Shown one piece after another: positions 1 through 8,585 of a stretch of DNA of 64,000 nt. The stretch comes from Fodinicola acaciae. GTDB taxonomy: Bacteria; Actinomycetota; Actinomycetes; Mycobacteriales; HKI-0501. The notes beneath the pieces were generated by a model. It made no database searches. It had not been told where the DNA came from and saw only the letters and a list, made by a program, of their open reading frames with translations. The translations under genes were made by a program, and so were the position numbers. The stretch covers positions 1,240,001 through 1,304,000 of the forward strand of contig NZ_WOTN01000004.1 in NCBI RefSeq assembly GCF_010993745.1, in the 5' to 3' direction. How positions within the stretch are numbered: the first letter of the stretch is position 1; every line of letters starts with the position of its first letter.

Positions 1-1377
1 GCCGGACAGCGACGCGGCGTGCGTCGTGCCACCGGGGCTGGCGATCAGCGACGAGTGCGGGAACAGCTTGCGCACCTGCAGCGTGCCCTCGTACGGCGTC
101 GCCGCGTCCAGCGTCTCGTCGAGCAGCAGGATCGGCGCGACACCCTTACCGTCGATCTTGACCGGCTTGCCGGCCTTCGCGGGCCAGAACAGGCACGGCG
201 CGTTGTACCAGGCGTTGGCCCAGGTCTCGAACGGCGCACGCGCGTACGTCAGCCAGTTGTCGACCTTCCACCGCGTCCAGCTGGTTGGCCACTGTACGTC
301 GGTGCACTGCACGGCGTTGTAGACCGCGTAACCGTTGTCGGCGTTCGGCGCGGTCGGGTCGCCGTAGAGGTCGAGCAGCGGCTGCGCGTCCTGCTTGTGC
401 ACCCAGCCGGCGAAGGCGTTGCCGAGGTCGACCCAGCCGTAGATGTAGTAGCCGGCCTGCAGGAAGATGTCGACCCACTCGTCCGGGCCGATCTTGCCGG
501 CCGCCGGCTTCTTGGCCAGCAGTGCCTTCTGCTTGTAGAACTCGCGCTCCACCGCGCTCTCGGTCTTGCCGAGGTGGAAGACGTTGTCATACTGCGCGAC
601 CCAGCCGAACCAGATCTTGATGTTGCGCTCGAACGCCACGTCCTGGTCCAGGTTGGCCTGATACCAGACCTTCCGCGGGTCGACGTTGGAGTCCAGCACG
701 GCACGACGCACGTTCTTCGGGAACATCGTCGCGTAGGCCTGACCGAGGTAGGTGCCGTAGGAGAAGCCGTAGTAGTTGATCTGCTTCTCACCGAGCGCGG
801 CGCGGATCGCGTCCATGTCGCGCACCGAGTCGGTGGTCTTCATGTGGTTGAGCAGCTCGCCGCCGTTCTTGCCGCACGCCTGCGCGTACGCCTTGGAGCG
901 GGCCAGCCAGGTCTTCTCGATGGCCGCCGAGGTCGGCTCGTACGGCGTCCGGTTGAAGCCGGCGTAGTCGGAGATGCAGGTGAGGGCCGGCTTGCTGGAG
1001 CCGACACCGCGCGGGTCGAAGCCGATCCAGTCGTACGCGTCGCCGGCGTGCTTGGGCACCGCGGCACCGAGCGTCGACAGCGTCAGCCCGGAGCCGCCGG
1101 GACCGCCGGGGTTGGTGATCATGATGCCCTGGTACTGCGAGTCCGGCACCTTGTGCTTGATCCGGGACACCGCGAGCGAGATCTTCTTGCCGGACGGCTT
1201 GCCGTAGTCCAGCGGCACGTCGATGAACGCGCACTGCGCGCCGGCCTGCTGCAGCCGGGACGACGCGCACTTCCCCCAGTTGACGGTCGGTGCGGCGGAG
1301 GCCGGCACGCCTTGCACGGCCGACGCGAGCAGCGCGCCGACCGAAGCCGCGGCGGCCGCGACTAGCAGTTTCCTCAC
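1..1377 (-). CDS. Secreted tripeptidyl-peptidase-like alpha/beta hydrolase (truncated at left edge)
   Basis: Exported serine hydrolase of the actinobacterial tripeptidyl aminopeptidase family (abhydrolase_1 core plus TAP-like C-terminal domain), expected to release peptides or esters outside the cell. The GTG start lies behind a GGGGA ribosome site. Residues 1-29 form a signal peptide (basic start, Ala-rich core, ending near PASAA). The oxyanion-loop motif NPGGPGGSG is at about residue 90, the nucleophile Ser206 is in GFSYGTYLG, and the acid (LDAATPY) and His (GTTHAAS) are present near residues 420 and 450. The gene reads off position 1, so only the last tens of residues are missing. The exact substrate cannot be told from sequence. 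Confidence 0.9.
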   Translation of the reverse strand, partial: MRKLLVAAAAASVGALLASAVQGVPASAAPTVNWGKCASSRLQQAGAQCAFIDVPLDYGKPSGKKISLAVSRIKHKVPDSQYQGIMITNPGGPGGSGLTLSTLGAAVPKHAGDAYDWIGFDPRGVGSSKPALTCISDYAGFNRTPYEPTSAAIEKTWLARSKAYAQACGKNGGELLNHMKTTDSVRDMDAIRAALGEKQINYYGFSYGTYLGQAYATMFPKNVRRAVLDSNVDPRKVWYQANLDQDVAFERNIKIWFGWVAQYDNVFHLGKTESAVEREFYKQKALLAKKPAAGKIGPDEWVDIFLQAGYYIYGWVDLGNAFAGWVHKQDAQPLLDLYGDPTAPNADNGYAVYNAVQCTDVQWPTSWTRWKVDNWLTYARAPFETWANAWYNAPCLFWPAKAGKPVKIDGKGVAPILLLDETLDAATPYEGTLQVRKLFPHSSLIASPGGTTHAASLSG

Positions 1378-1558
1378 CAAATCCCCTTTGCCGAAAGATT
1401 TCCCGCGCCGGTCGCGGTTGTGCCGCACATTAGCGCAGGTGGCCGGGGGTGATTGTTCGCGCCGTCGAAGGTCAGGACCAGCCGCCATCCACAGGCGTTA
1501 CCAAACTGTGATCGCCGCTTCAGGTTACGTTATGGCCGTGCGCGACCAAGGAGGAAAT

Positions 1559-2116
1559 GTGCTGTTTCGTCAGGATGCCTTGCGCGGCATAGAAAACGGT
1601 ACGGTGACGCTCGCGTACCGGCGCTGGCGGCGGCCGCGGGTCAAGCCAGGCACGCGCTTGCACACGGCGATCGGGATGGTCGCGATCGACGACGTGACCA
1701 CGGTGACCGACATTTCCGAGGCGGACGCGCGGCTGGCCGGCGCCGCTTCGCGCGACGAGCTGTTGCGTTGGCTCGACGGCGACGACGGTGAGATCTTCCG
1801 TATCAGAGTGCGCTATGCCGGTCCTGATCCGCGCATCGCGCTGCGTGCGGACGACAACGTCGACTGGCCTGACCTCAAGGCACGGCTGGACCGGCTGGAC
1901 GGGCGCGGCGCGTGGACGGCGGCGACACTGCGGCTCATCGCCGACCATCCGGCCGTACGAGCCGCCGAGCTGGCCGCCATGCTCGGCCGCGAGACCCAAC
2001 CGTTCAAAGTGGACGTTCGGAAGCTGAAAGCCATGGGCCTCACCGAAAGCCTGGACGTCGGCTATCGGCTGTCACCGCGCGGCGAACGCGTCCTCGCGTT
2101 GTTGTCAGCCGAGTAG
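1559..2116 (+). CDS. ASCH (PUA-fold) domain protein
   Basis: Small protein whose first 60 residues match the ASCH pattern: LFRQDALRGIENGTVTLAYR, then a Gly-rich turn and the strand IGMVAIDDV. ASCH domains are RNA-binding-like folds, sometimes linked to nucleoside modification. The C-terminal half (about 110-180) looks like a winged helix (RLSPRGERVLALL). I chose the GTG at 1559 because a perfect AAGGAGG lies four bases upstream and the protein then begins at the ASCH strand; an in-frame ATG at 1532 would put that ribosome site inside the coding region. The gene converges on the thioesterase and overlaps its end by 12 bp. The cellular role is unknown. Confidence 0.75.
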   Translation: MLFRQDALRGIENGTVTLAYRRWRRPRVKPGTRLHTAIGMVAIDDVTTVTDISEADARLAGAASRDELLRWLDGDDGEIFRIRVRYAGPDPRIALRADDNVDWPDLKARLDRLDGRGAWTAATLRLIADHPAVRAAELAAMLGRETQPFKVDVRKLKAMGLTESLDVGYRLSPRGERVLALLSAE

Positions 2117-2500
2117 GCCGGCGCGCAGGTCGTCCGGCACGCGTTTTTTGGTGAGTTCCTTTGCATCGACGGTCACGTACACCGTGCTCGCCGCGCACGC
2201 GACGGTGTCGCCGACCTTGGCCTGGAAGTCCAGCGTGAAGCTCGTGTTGCCGATCCGCGCGGTGGACACCTCGATGACCAGTGGATCGCCCCACCGCACA
2301 CCGGCCTTGTAGTCGAGCTCGGTGTGCACAAGCTGCACGTCGGTGCCGCTGGCGATCAGCTTGGGATAGGGGTGGCCGCAGTGCGCGAGATAGCCGTTGA
2401 GGGCCTCGTCGAAATAGCCGAGATACCACATGTTGAAGACGACGCCCTGTGCGTCGACCTCCAGATAGCGCACCGTCACCGGAAAACGAAAACGTTCCAC
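2105..2500 (-). CDS. Hotdog-fold acyl-CoA thioesterase (4HBT, YbgC/FcbC-like)
   Basis: Cytosolic single hotdog-domain protein of 131 residues, the usual family length. The pattern VRYLEVDAQGVVFNMWYLGYF matches the 4HBT active-site region, with the Asp (in EVDAQG) that is catalytic in 4-hydroxybenzoyl-CoA thioesterase-like proteins. It probably hydrolyses a short or aromatic acyl-CoA. The GTG at 2500 has an AGGA eight bases upstream; a TTG one codon earlier is possible. It is divergent from the APH-like gene, leaving under 100 bp for two promoters. Confidence 0.85.
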   Translation of the reverse strand: MERFRFPVTVRYLEVDAQGVVFNMWYLGYFDEALNGYLAHCGHPYPKLIASGTDVQLVHTELDYKAGVRWGDPLVIEVSTARIGNTSFTLDFQAKVGDTVACAASTVYVTVDAKELTKKRVPDDLRAGLLG

Positions 2501-2546
2501 CAACGTATCCTATGCGACGCGCCGTCGACGATCCGCGTCACAACTG

Positions 2547-3494
2547 GTGAATTCGCCCAACGGCGGCGAGTTTTTCTGGCAAGCTCCTGATGTGGATCGG
2601 TCCTGGCCGGCGGACGAAGAGGTCCGCGCGCATGCCATCGAGACGGCGCTCGCCTCACCGCGTCCTGCGCGGATCACCGCGCTCGGTCACCGTTCGGACT
2701 CGGTCACCTATCTGGTGAACGAGCGTTTCGTCTTTCGTTTCGCCAAAGAAGCGCGACCGGCGGCCGCGTTGCAGGTGGAGACCCGGCTGTTGCCGGAGCT
2801 CGCGCCGCGGCTGCCGGCGCCGGTGCCGGAGTTACGTTTCGTCGGCCAGACCTCGACCGGCCTGCCGTACGTCGGCTATCCGCAGCTCACCGGCGAGTTC
2901 CTGACCGCCGACCGGTTTTCCACCTTGGACGCCGACGCGCGGCTGCGGCTGCTGGACGAGCTGGCCGCGTTCATCGCCGCCCTGCGCGACACCGACCTGG
3001 AGATGGCGCGCGGCCTCGGCGTGCCGGAGCTGGATTTCCCGGCCGTTTTCCGAGCCGACCGGGCGCGTTTCCAGGCCGAGTTGGCCGCGGCGCTGTCGGC
3101 CGCCGACGCGGAGCGGATCGACCGGCAGTTCGCGAGCTATCTGAGCGATGCGGCCAATTTCGCGTACGAGCCGGTGCTGCTGCACAATGCGCTGTCGGTC
3201 GACCACATCCTGTGCGATCCGCTGACCGGCGCCATTCGTGGCGTACTGGACTTCGGGGCGGTCGCGATCGGCGATCCGGACTACGAGCTGAGGCACGTCG
3301 CGCGGGCGTTCGGCCTGTCGGTGGCGCTGGAGCTGGCCATCCGGCTCGGTCACCACGACCGCTCGCGGCTGGTCGACAAGCTCGACTTCTTCGTCGCCGC
3401 CGACGGCGTACGGCTGGCGATGCGCGGCCACGAGCGCGGCGACCAGGACCTGGTACGCGCCGCCCTCAGCTCCTCACGCGCCGTGTCCCGTTGA
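2547..3494 (+). CDS. APH-fold phosphotransferase family protein lacking the catalytic Asp
   Basis: Aminoglycoside phosphotransferase/choline kinase-like fold of 315 residues. The N-lobe glycine region (GHRSDSVTYLVNERFVFRFAK), with its ATP-binding Lys, and the metal site DFGAVAIGDPDYEL are intact. The catalytic loop reads LLHNALSVDHIL where relatives have H-x-D-L: the catalytic Asp is Ala (codon GCG, at least two changes from GAC). The protein may bind but not phosphorylate its ligand, or use other chemistry. Start is GTG 2547; GTG 2592 is an alternative. A family B palindrome follows the stop codon. Confidence 0.8.
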   Translation: MNSPNGGEFFWQAPDVDRSWPADEEVRAHAIETALASPRPARITALGHRSDSVTYLVNERFVFRFAKEARPAAALQVETRLLPELAPRLPAPVPELRFVGQTSTGLPYVGYPQLTGEFLTADRFSTLDADARLRLLDELAAFIAALRDTDLEMARGLGVPELDFPAVFRADRARFQAELAAALSAADAERIDRQFASYLSDAANFAYEPVLLHNALSVDHILCDPLTGAIRGVLDFGAVAIGDPDYELRHVARAFGLSVALELAIRLGHHDRSRLVDKLDFFVAADGVRLAMRGHERGDQDLVRAALSSSRAVSR

Positions 3495-3499
3495 GTCGT

Positions 3500-3552
3500 G
3501 GTCGCATGGCCACCATACGTGCGCTGGACGCACGCATGGTGGCCATGCGACC
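3500..3552. repeat. Family B palindrome, copy B1
   Basis: Near-perfect palindrome with about 24-bp arms beginning GGTCGCATGGCCACCAT and loop CTGGA; one A/C mismatch interrupts the stem. It lies between the convergent ends of the APH-like gene (stop 3494) and the acyl-CoA dehydrogenase (stop 3559), so it could terminate both transcripts. Same family as copies at 14949, 31113, 40544, 45686, 58530 and 63544. Confidence 0.9.
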
Positions 3553-3558
3553 GAAAGG

Positions 3559-4707
3559 CTAGAGGCCGAGGCCGCGGCCGATGACCTCTTTCATGATCTC
3601 CGTCGTGCCGCCATAGATCCTGGTGATCCGCGCGTCCGCGTACGCCCGCGCGATCGGGTATTCGTTCATGTAGCCATAGCCGCCGTGCAGCTGCAGGCAC
3701 ATGTCGGTGACCCGGCCCTGCAGCTCGGTGCACCACCACTTGGCCTTCGCCGCGTCCTCCGGCGTCAGCTCGCCGGCGTTGAGCGCCAGCACGCACGCGT
3801 CCACGTACGCCTGCGCCACGTCGACCTCGGTGGAGATCTCGGCGAGCTTGAAGCGGGTGTTCTGGAACGAGCCGACCGGCTGGCCGAAAGCCTTGCGTTC
3901 CTTGACATATCCGAGCGTCCAGCCGAGTGCCGCCGCCGACGCGGCGACGCCGGCGACGGCGATCGAGAGCCGCTCCTGCGGCAGGTTGGCGACCAGGTGG
4001 CGGAAGCCCTGGCCGAGCTCGCCGAGCAGGTTGCCGGCCGGCACGCGTACGTCGTGGAAGAACAGCTCGGCGGTGTCCTGCGCGTGCTGGCCGAGCTTGT
4101 CCAGGTTGCGGCCGCGCTCGAAGCCGGCCATGCCGCGCTCCAGTACGAGCAGGCTCATGCCGGCATGCCGCTGGGACGGGTCGGTTTTCACCGCGGTGAT
4201 CACCAGATCGGCGTTGATGCCGTTGGTGATGAAGGTTTTCGAGCCGTTGACGACGAAATCGTCGCCGTCGCGCAGCGCGGTGGTGGACATGCCGGCAAGG
4301 TCGGAGCCGATGCCCGGCTCGGTCATCGCGATCGCGGTGATCAGCTCGCCGGAGGCGATGCCCGGCAGCCACCGCTCGCGCTGCTCTTTCGTCGCGTACG
4401 CCAGGAAATACGGCAGGCAGATGTCGTTGTGCAGGGTGATGCCGAGGCCAGCGGCGGCCGCGCCGCAGTGCTGCACCTCCTCGCCGAGCACCGCGTTGAA
4501 GCGGAAGTCGTCGACTCCACCTCCGCCGTGTTCCTCCGGCACCGCCATGCCGAGAAATCCGGCGGCACCGGCCGCGGCGAACACCTCGCGCGGCACGATC
4601 CCGGCCGTCTCCCATTCGTGCAGATGCGGCACGACCTCCTTGTCCAGGAACCGGCGGACGCTCTGCCGGAAGGCCTCGTGCTCGGAGTCGTACAGCTGGC
4701 GGCGCAT
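3559..4707 (-). CDS. Acyl-CoA dehydrogenase (FadE-type)
   Basis: FAD-dependent oxidation of an acyl-CoA to the enoyl-CoA. The usual three domains are present in 382 residues: helical N domain (QLYDSEHEAFRQSVRRFLDK), beta middle domain (AIAMTEPGIGSDLAGMSTTA, FITNGINADL), and C-terminal helical domain ending in IYGGTTEIMKEVIGRGLGL, the FAD and dimer-contact motif. The ATG at 4707 has GGAGA five bases upstream; longer in-frame readings add sequence unlike the family. The promoter region holds the palindrome AACGATCGTT, a TetR-like site. It resembles the long-chain or terpenoid-type FadE group; the substrate cannot be assigned. Confidence 0.9.
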   Translation of the reverse strand: MRRQLYDSEHEAFRQSVRRFLDKEVVPHLHEWETAGIVPREVFAAAGAAGFLGMAVPEEHGGGGVDDFRFNAVLGEEVQHCGAAAAGLGITLHNDICLPYFLAYATKEQRERWLPGIASGELITAIAMTEPGIGSDLAGMSTTALRDGDDFVVNGSKTFITNGINADLVITAVKTDPSQRHAGMSLLVLERGMAGFERGRNLDKLGQHAQDTAELFFHDVRVPAGNLLGELGQGFRHLVANLPQERLSIAVAGVAASAAALGWTLGYVKERKAFGQPVGSFQNTRFKLAEISTEVDVAQAYVDACVLALNAGELTPEDAAKAKWWCTELQGRVTDMCLQLHGGYGYMNEYPIARAYADARITRIYGGTTEIMKEVIGRGLGL

Positions 4708-4744
4708 GGCGGTCTCCCCGGTACGGACGGCTGCCCACCAGCTT

Positions 4745-4754
4745 AACGATCGTT
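4745..4754. promoter_or_regulatory. Possible TetR-type operator upstream of the acyl-CoA dehydrogenase
   Basis: The perfect 10-bp palindrome AACGATCGTT lies 38 bp upstream of the acyl-CoA dehydrogenase start. Sites of this shape are common for TetR regulators of fatty-acid genes. No TetR gene is seen in the window, so the assignment is inference. The rest of 4708-4964 holds no gene and serves as the divergent promoter region for this gene and asnB. Confidence 0.35.
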
Positions 4755-4964
4755 TGGTCGACAGGTCCTGGAAATGTGCGTGTAACACTGTCCCGATGAA
4801 AAAGCCAGACAAAACGGGTGTACAAATCTAGCAAACTTGTCACATTGTGTACGCCACGTACCTTACCTAGGCTCAACTGGTTAGCACTGCGAACTTATTC
4901 ATCGACGGGGAAATCCGACGCAAGCATCTCTTGACCCCGCCGTTGGTGGAGGAGGCGACGCGGA

Positions 4965-6803
4965 ATGTGCGGAATCACCGGATGGGTGGACTTCGATCGG
5001 GACCTGACCGGCCAGCGCGACATCGCGCAGGCGATGGTCGACACGATGGCCTGCCGCGGACCGGACGCGGAGGGCCTGTGGATACGTGAGCACGTGGCGC
5101 TCGGTCATCGCCGGCTGGCCGTCATCGACCTGCCCGGCGGTGCGCAGCCGATGCCGTTCAGCCAGCACAACGAGGATGTCGTCGCGCTGACCTACTCCGG
5201 CGAGGCGTACAACTTCGTCGAGCTGCGCGACGAACTGACGGCCAACGGCCACGTCTTCCGGACCGACAGCGACACCGAGGTCGTCCTGCACGCCTACCTG
5301 CAATGGGGCGCCGAGCTGGTCGACCACCTCAACGGCATGTACGCCTTCGCCATCTGGGACACGCGTAGGGAGGAGCTGCTGCTGGTCCGCGACCGGATGG
5401 GCGTCAAGCCGCTGTACTTCGCCGCGCTGCCACACGGCGTGCTGTTCGGCTCGGAGCCGAAGGCGATCCTGGCCAACGGCCAGATCAAGCCGGTGGTCGA
5501 CGCCGACGGCCTGCGCGAGACGCTGGCCTTCGTCAAGACGCCGGGCCTGTCGCCGTACAAGGGCATTCGCGAGGTGCGGCCGGGTCACGTCGTACGGATC
5601 AACCGCGACGGTGTGACCGAGCACCGCTACTGGGGCCTGCGCTCGGAGCCGCACACCGACGACCTTGAGACGACGGTGCGCACGGTCCGCGAGCTGCTCG
5701 ACGACATCGTCACCCGCCAGCTGATCTCCGACGTGCCGTTGTGCACGCTGCTCTCCGGTGGCCTGGACTCCAGCGCGATCACCGCGCTGGCACAGAAATC
5801 GCTGGTCGCCACCGGCCGGCCGCCGGTGCGTTCGTTCGCCGTCGACTTCACCGGCCAGACCGAGAACTTCCAACCGGACTTCATGCGCGACACCCCGGAC
5901 GGGCCGTACGTCCACGACCTCGCCGAATACGCGAAGACCGACCACCAGGACATCGTGCTCAACACGGCCGACCTGATGGACGAGCGGCACCGCGAGGCCG
6001 TCGTACGCGCACGCGACGGCCTGTCGATGGGGGACATGGACACGTCCCTCTACCTGCTTTTCAAGGCCATCCGTGAGCGCTCGACCGTCGCGTTGTCCGG
6101 CGAGTCGGCCGACGAGGTTTTCGGTGGCTACAAATGGTTTCACGACCGGGACGCGGTGCGGGCCGGTACGTTCCCGTGGCTGGCCATGCGGCAGCGGATG
6201 GACGGCGGCTGGGACCGGCTGCTCGCGCCGCGGCTGGCCAAGAAGCTGGCCGTCGCCGACTACGTCCAGCACCGCTATGCCGAGGCGATCGGCGAGGTGC
6301 CGGCGCTGGACGGCGAGGAGCCCTTCCAGGCCCGGATGCGCGAGGTCAGCTATCTGCACCTGACCCGGTTCGTGCAGAACCTGCTCGACCGCAAGGACCG
6401 GATGAGCATGGCGGTCGGCCTGGAGGTGCGCGTGCCGTTCTGCGACCACCGGCTGGTGCAGTATGTCTTCAACACGCCGTGGTCGATGAAAACCTTTGAT
6501 GGTCGGGAAAAGAGCCTGCTGCGTGCGGCGACCAAGGACGTGCTGCCGGAGTCGATCGTGCAGCGGGTCAAGAGCCCCTATCCCTCGACCCAGGACCCGA
6601 CCTATCACCAGGCGCTGGTCGAGTCGGTGGAGAAGCTGATCGCGCAGGGGGACAGCCCGGTCTTCGACGTGCTCAACGCCGACATGCTGCGCGCGGCCAC
6701 CCGCGCGCCGGCCGGTTTCGAGCAGCCGGCGCGGATGGGGCTGGAGCTGGCGCTCAGCATGGACAAGTGGCTGCGGATCGACAACGTCGAGATCGCCGTC
6801 TGA
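4965..6803 (+). CDS. asnB: Asparagine synthase, glutamine-hydrolysing
   Basis: Makes asparagine from aspartate, ATP and glutamine-derived ammonia. The protein starts MCGITGWVD, giving the N-terminal nucleophile Cys2 of class II glutamine amidotransferases. The synthetase half has the ATP-pyrophosphatase motif SGGLDSS at about residues 264-270 and GESADEVFGGYKW. At 612 residues it has full length. GGAGGAGG lies about ten bases before the ATG. It stands alone and converges on the papain-fold gene with five bases between the stops. Paralogues of this type also serve in amidation of cell-wall or secondary metabolite precursors, so the substrate is not proven. Confidence 0.93.
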   Translation: MCGITGWVDFDRDLTGQRDIAQAMVDTMACRGPDAEGLWIREHVALGHRRLAVIDLPGGAQPMPFSQHNEDVVALTYSGEAYNFVELRDELTANGHVFRTDSDTEVVLHAYLQWGAELVDHLNGMYAFAIWDTRREELLLVRDRMGVKPLYFAALPHGVLFGSEPKAILANGQIKPVVDADGLRETLAFVKTPGLSPYKGIREVRPGHVVRINRDGVTEHRYWGLRSEPHTDDLETTVRTVRELLDDIVTRQLISDVPLCTLLSGGLDSSAITALAQKSLVATGRPPVRSFAVDFTGQTENFQPDFMRDTPDGPYVHDLAEYAKTDHQDIVLNTADLMDERHREAVVRARDGLSMGDMDTSLYLLFKAIRERSTVALSGESADEVFGGYKWFHDRDAVRAGTFPWLAMRQRMDGGWDRLLAPRLAKKLAVADYVQHRYAEAIGEVPALDGEEPFQARMREVSYLHLTRFVQNLLDRKDRMSMAVGLEVRVPFCDHRLVQYVFNTPWSMKTFDGREKSLLRAATKDVLPESIVQRVKSPYPSTQDPTYHQALVESVEKLIAQGDSPVFDVLNADMLRAATRAPAGFEQPARMGLELALSMDKWLRIDNVEIAV

Positions 6804-6808
6804 CGCCG

Positions 6809-7711
6809 TCAGCCAAGCGCGGCGTGCAGCTGCTCGTACGTCGGTGCGAGCTGGCGAAAGGTCTCGGCGGCGGCCTTGGCCGAGCCGGCGGTCAGCTCGT
6901 ACTGCAGCGATCCGACGAGTTTTGCCTGCCGTGACAACACATCCGCGGCGCTGGCGCGGCCGATCCGGCCGAGCCAGTGCGCGGCGTCGCACAGCCGCCG
7001 CACCCCGACGCGTACGGCGAAATGCACCAGGTGACCACGGCTGTCGGGCGGCAGGCCGGCCTCGACGAGGTCGGCCAGCCGCAGCGCCGCGCTCGCGCCG
7101 CCCGCGGGTGTGTCGCAGTCCTCCAACAGCTTGCGCGCGGCCGGTACGAACTCGGTGAAAGCGGTGTCCAGGTCGACGTTTTCGGTCTTTTCCAGCTCCG
7201 TACGCATGACGAACGGCTTGCCCGTGTAGTCGATGCTGTCGGCGCGCCAGGCCGCGGCGAAGGCGCCGGCGGGCAGCGTCGCGTACGGACATCCGTGTGG
7301 ATCGTGGAAAACCACGGTGTCGCCGGCGACCTCCGTGACCACCACGTAGTGATCGGACCCGATCGGGCCGGTCATCTCCGGCAGGTGCCGGAGCAGACCG
7401 ATCTCCACCGGACCGACCAGTGCCGGTCGGTCGCGGACGGCCAGTCGGAGCCGTTGGATGGCATCCCCGTCGTCTTCCTCCTCGCTTCCGGTGGTCACGG
7501 TGCTGGACCAACCCAGCCGGGCCAGCGCCGCCGTGCTGCCGGCGAGCGGATCCCAGCCGTACGGGTCGAAGAACGGCAGCCGGTCATCGTCGAGCCAGAG
7601 GCCGAACGGCGACCCGGTCAGCACCTCCACTGCCGAGGGATCCTCGCCGGTCAGCATCGCGATCGAGTTGGCGTAGCAATACGGCCCTGAGCCGGTGTAG
7701 CGCGTCGTCAT
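6809..7711 (-). CDS. Papain-like (C39/BtrH-N-type) fold protein
   Basis: A 300-residue cytosolic protein with a plausible Cys-His-Asp triad of the C39/BtrH N-terminal fold: Cys12 in GPYCYANSIAML, His121 in SDHYVVVTEV, and Asp at about 136 in FHDPHG. Members of this fold include leader peptidases and acyl transferases such as BtrH of butirosin synthesis. The C-terminal half (170-300) is helical and Ala-rich (KAAAETFRQLAPTYEQLHA), with no recognised family. No carrier-protein or peptide-precursor gene lies nearby, so the reaction is unknown. No strong ribosome site precedes the ATG. Confidence 0.65.
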   Translation of the reverse strand: MTTRYTGSGPYCYANSIAMLTGEDPSAVEVLTGSPFGLWLDDDRLPFFDPYGWDPLAGSTAALARLGWSSTVTTGSEEEDDGDAIQRLRLAVRDRPALVGPVEIGLLRHLPEMTGPIGSDHYVVVTEVAGDTVVFHDPHGCPYATLPAGAFAAAWRADSIDYTGKPFVMRTELEKTENVDLDTAFTEFVPAARKLLEDCDTPAGGASAALRLADLVEAGLPPDSRGHLVHFAVRVGVRRLCDAAHWLGRIGRASAADVLSRQAKLVGSLQYELTAGSAKAAAETFRQLAPTYEQLHAALG

Positions 7712-7764
7712 TCGTCGACTGTGGCAGAATTTTTACCGCGATTTCAACAATTTCGTCGTCAGGA

Positions 7765-7822
7765 CCGGGATCGGCGGCGCACCGGCGAGGGGGGCGTTCG
7801 GCGGTGGCTGCGCCGATCCCGG
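7765..7822 (-). terminator. Hairpin between the methyltransferase and papain-fold genes
   Basis: Perfect 12-bp inverted repeat (CCGGGATCGGCG and its complement) with a 34-base loop, in the 180-bp gap after the methyltransferase stop and before the papain-fold start. Its place suggests a terminator or attenuator separating the two minus-strand genes. There is no clear T tract, so the role is inferred from position. Confidence 0.45.
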
Positions 7823-7891
7823 ACTAGTTTTATCGTACATATGTTCGAACAAGATGGCAAGTGTTGGCCGACCGTCATGCGTGGTTTTGGG

Positions 7892-8578
7892 TCAGTACGC
7901 GCGCCACCACAGGTTGACGGCGTAGTCGACCTCCAGGCCGCTGTGCGCGGCGATGAACTCGTCCGCGAGCGCCGACGCAAACTCGATGCGGACGACCGCC
8001 TCCAGGTCGGCGCGCGAGCCGAACCGCCACCCCATGTCCAGGCTGCGCCGCGCGAAACCGTGCCGTCCCCAGAACCGCTCGACGCGCTCCGGGTCGTACG
8101 AGGGCACCGACCGGCGAAACCACGGCGCGAAGAACGACCGCGTCGCGTCGTTGTCGATGACGAAGGCGACGCCGCCACGGCGCATCACCCGGTCGAGCTC
8201 GCGCAGGCCAGGTTCGCAGCCAGGGCCGAAAAAGTATGACCAGCGAGCGTGTGCGACGCCGATCGTACGGTCCGCCACCGGCAGCGACTGCGCGACGCCG
8301 ACCCGTACGTCCACATTGGACAGAGCGGCGACCCTTCGCTGTGCCTGCCGCGCGTTTTCGCGATGTGGCTCGACGCCGACGACCGACGACGCGGTGTCTG
8401 CGAAGGCCGGCAGGTGAAAGCCGGTGCCGCAGCCGATGTCGAGGACCACATCGCCGGCCCAGTCGCGGATCTCGCGCATCGCCCGCTCCAGCACGCCGTC
8501 CGGGTCGACCGCGCGGTTTTCCAGCTCGTAAACGTCGGGATGCCGCCAGATGTTCGGACTCGGGATCGCGCCACGCAC
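7892..8578 (-). CDS. Class I SAM-dependent methyltransferase
   Basis: A 228-residue Rossmann-fold methyltransferase. Motif I VVLDIGCGTGFHLPAF (about 45-60) binds SAM; the acidic end of strand 2 is VVGVEPHREN and the motif VGVAQSLPVADRTIGVAHAR follows the Methyltransf_11 pattern. The C-terminal part (FFAPWFRRSVPSYDPERVERFW) probably recognises the substrate. The GTG start lies seven bases after the GH43 stop, so the two are probably co-transcribed. Substrate unknown. Confidence 0.85.
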   Translation of the reverse strand: MRGAIPSPNIWRHPDVYELENRAVDPDGVLERAMREIRDWAGDVVLDIGCGTGFHLPAFADTASSVVGVEPHRENARQAQRRVAALSNVDVRVGVAQSLPVADRTIGVAHARWSYFFGPGCEPGLRELDRVMRRGGVAFVIDNDATRSFFAPWFRRSVPSYDPERVERFWGRHGFARRSLDMGWRFGSRADLEAVVRIEFASALADEFIAAHSGLEVDYAVNLWWRAY

Positions 8579-8585
8579 ATCCGGA

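Noticed and set aside
19-1365. Long plus-strand open frame across the first 1.3 kb
   Set aside because: It is antisense to the hydrolase gene, which has a signal peptide and catalytic motifs; the plus frame is Arg/Val-rich without family features.
4899-7511. Very long minus-strand frame (870 codons) opposite asnB
   Set aside because: High-GC antisense shadow; asnB and the papain-fold gene account for the region.
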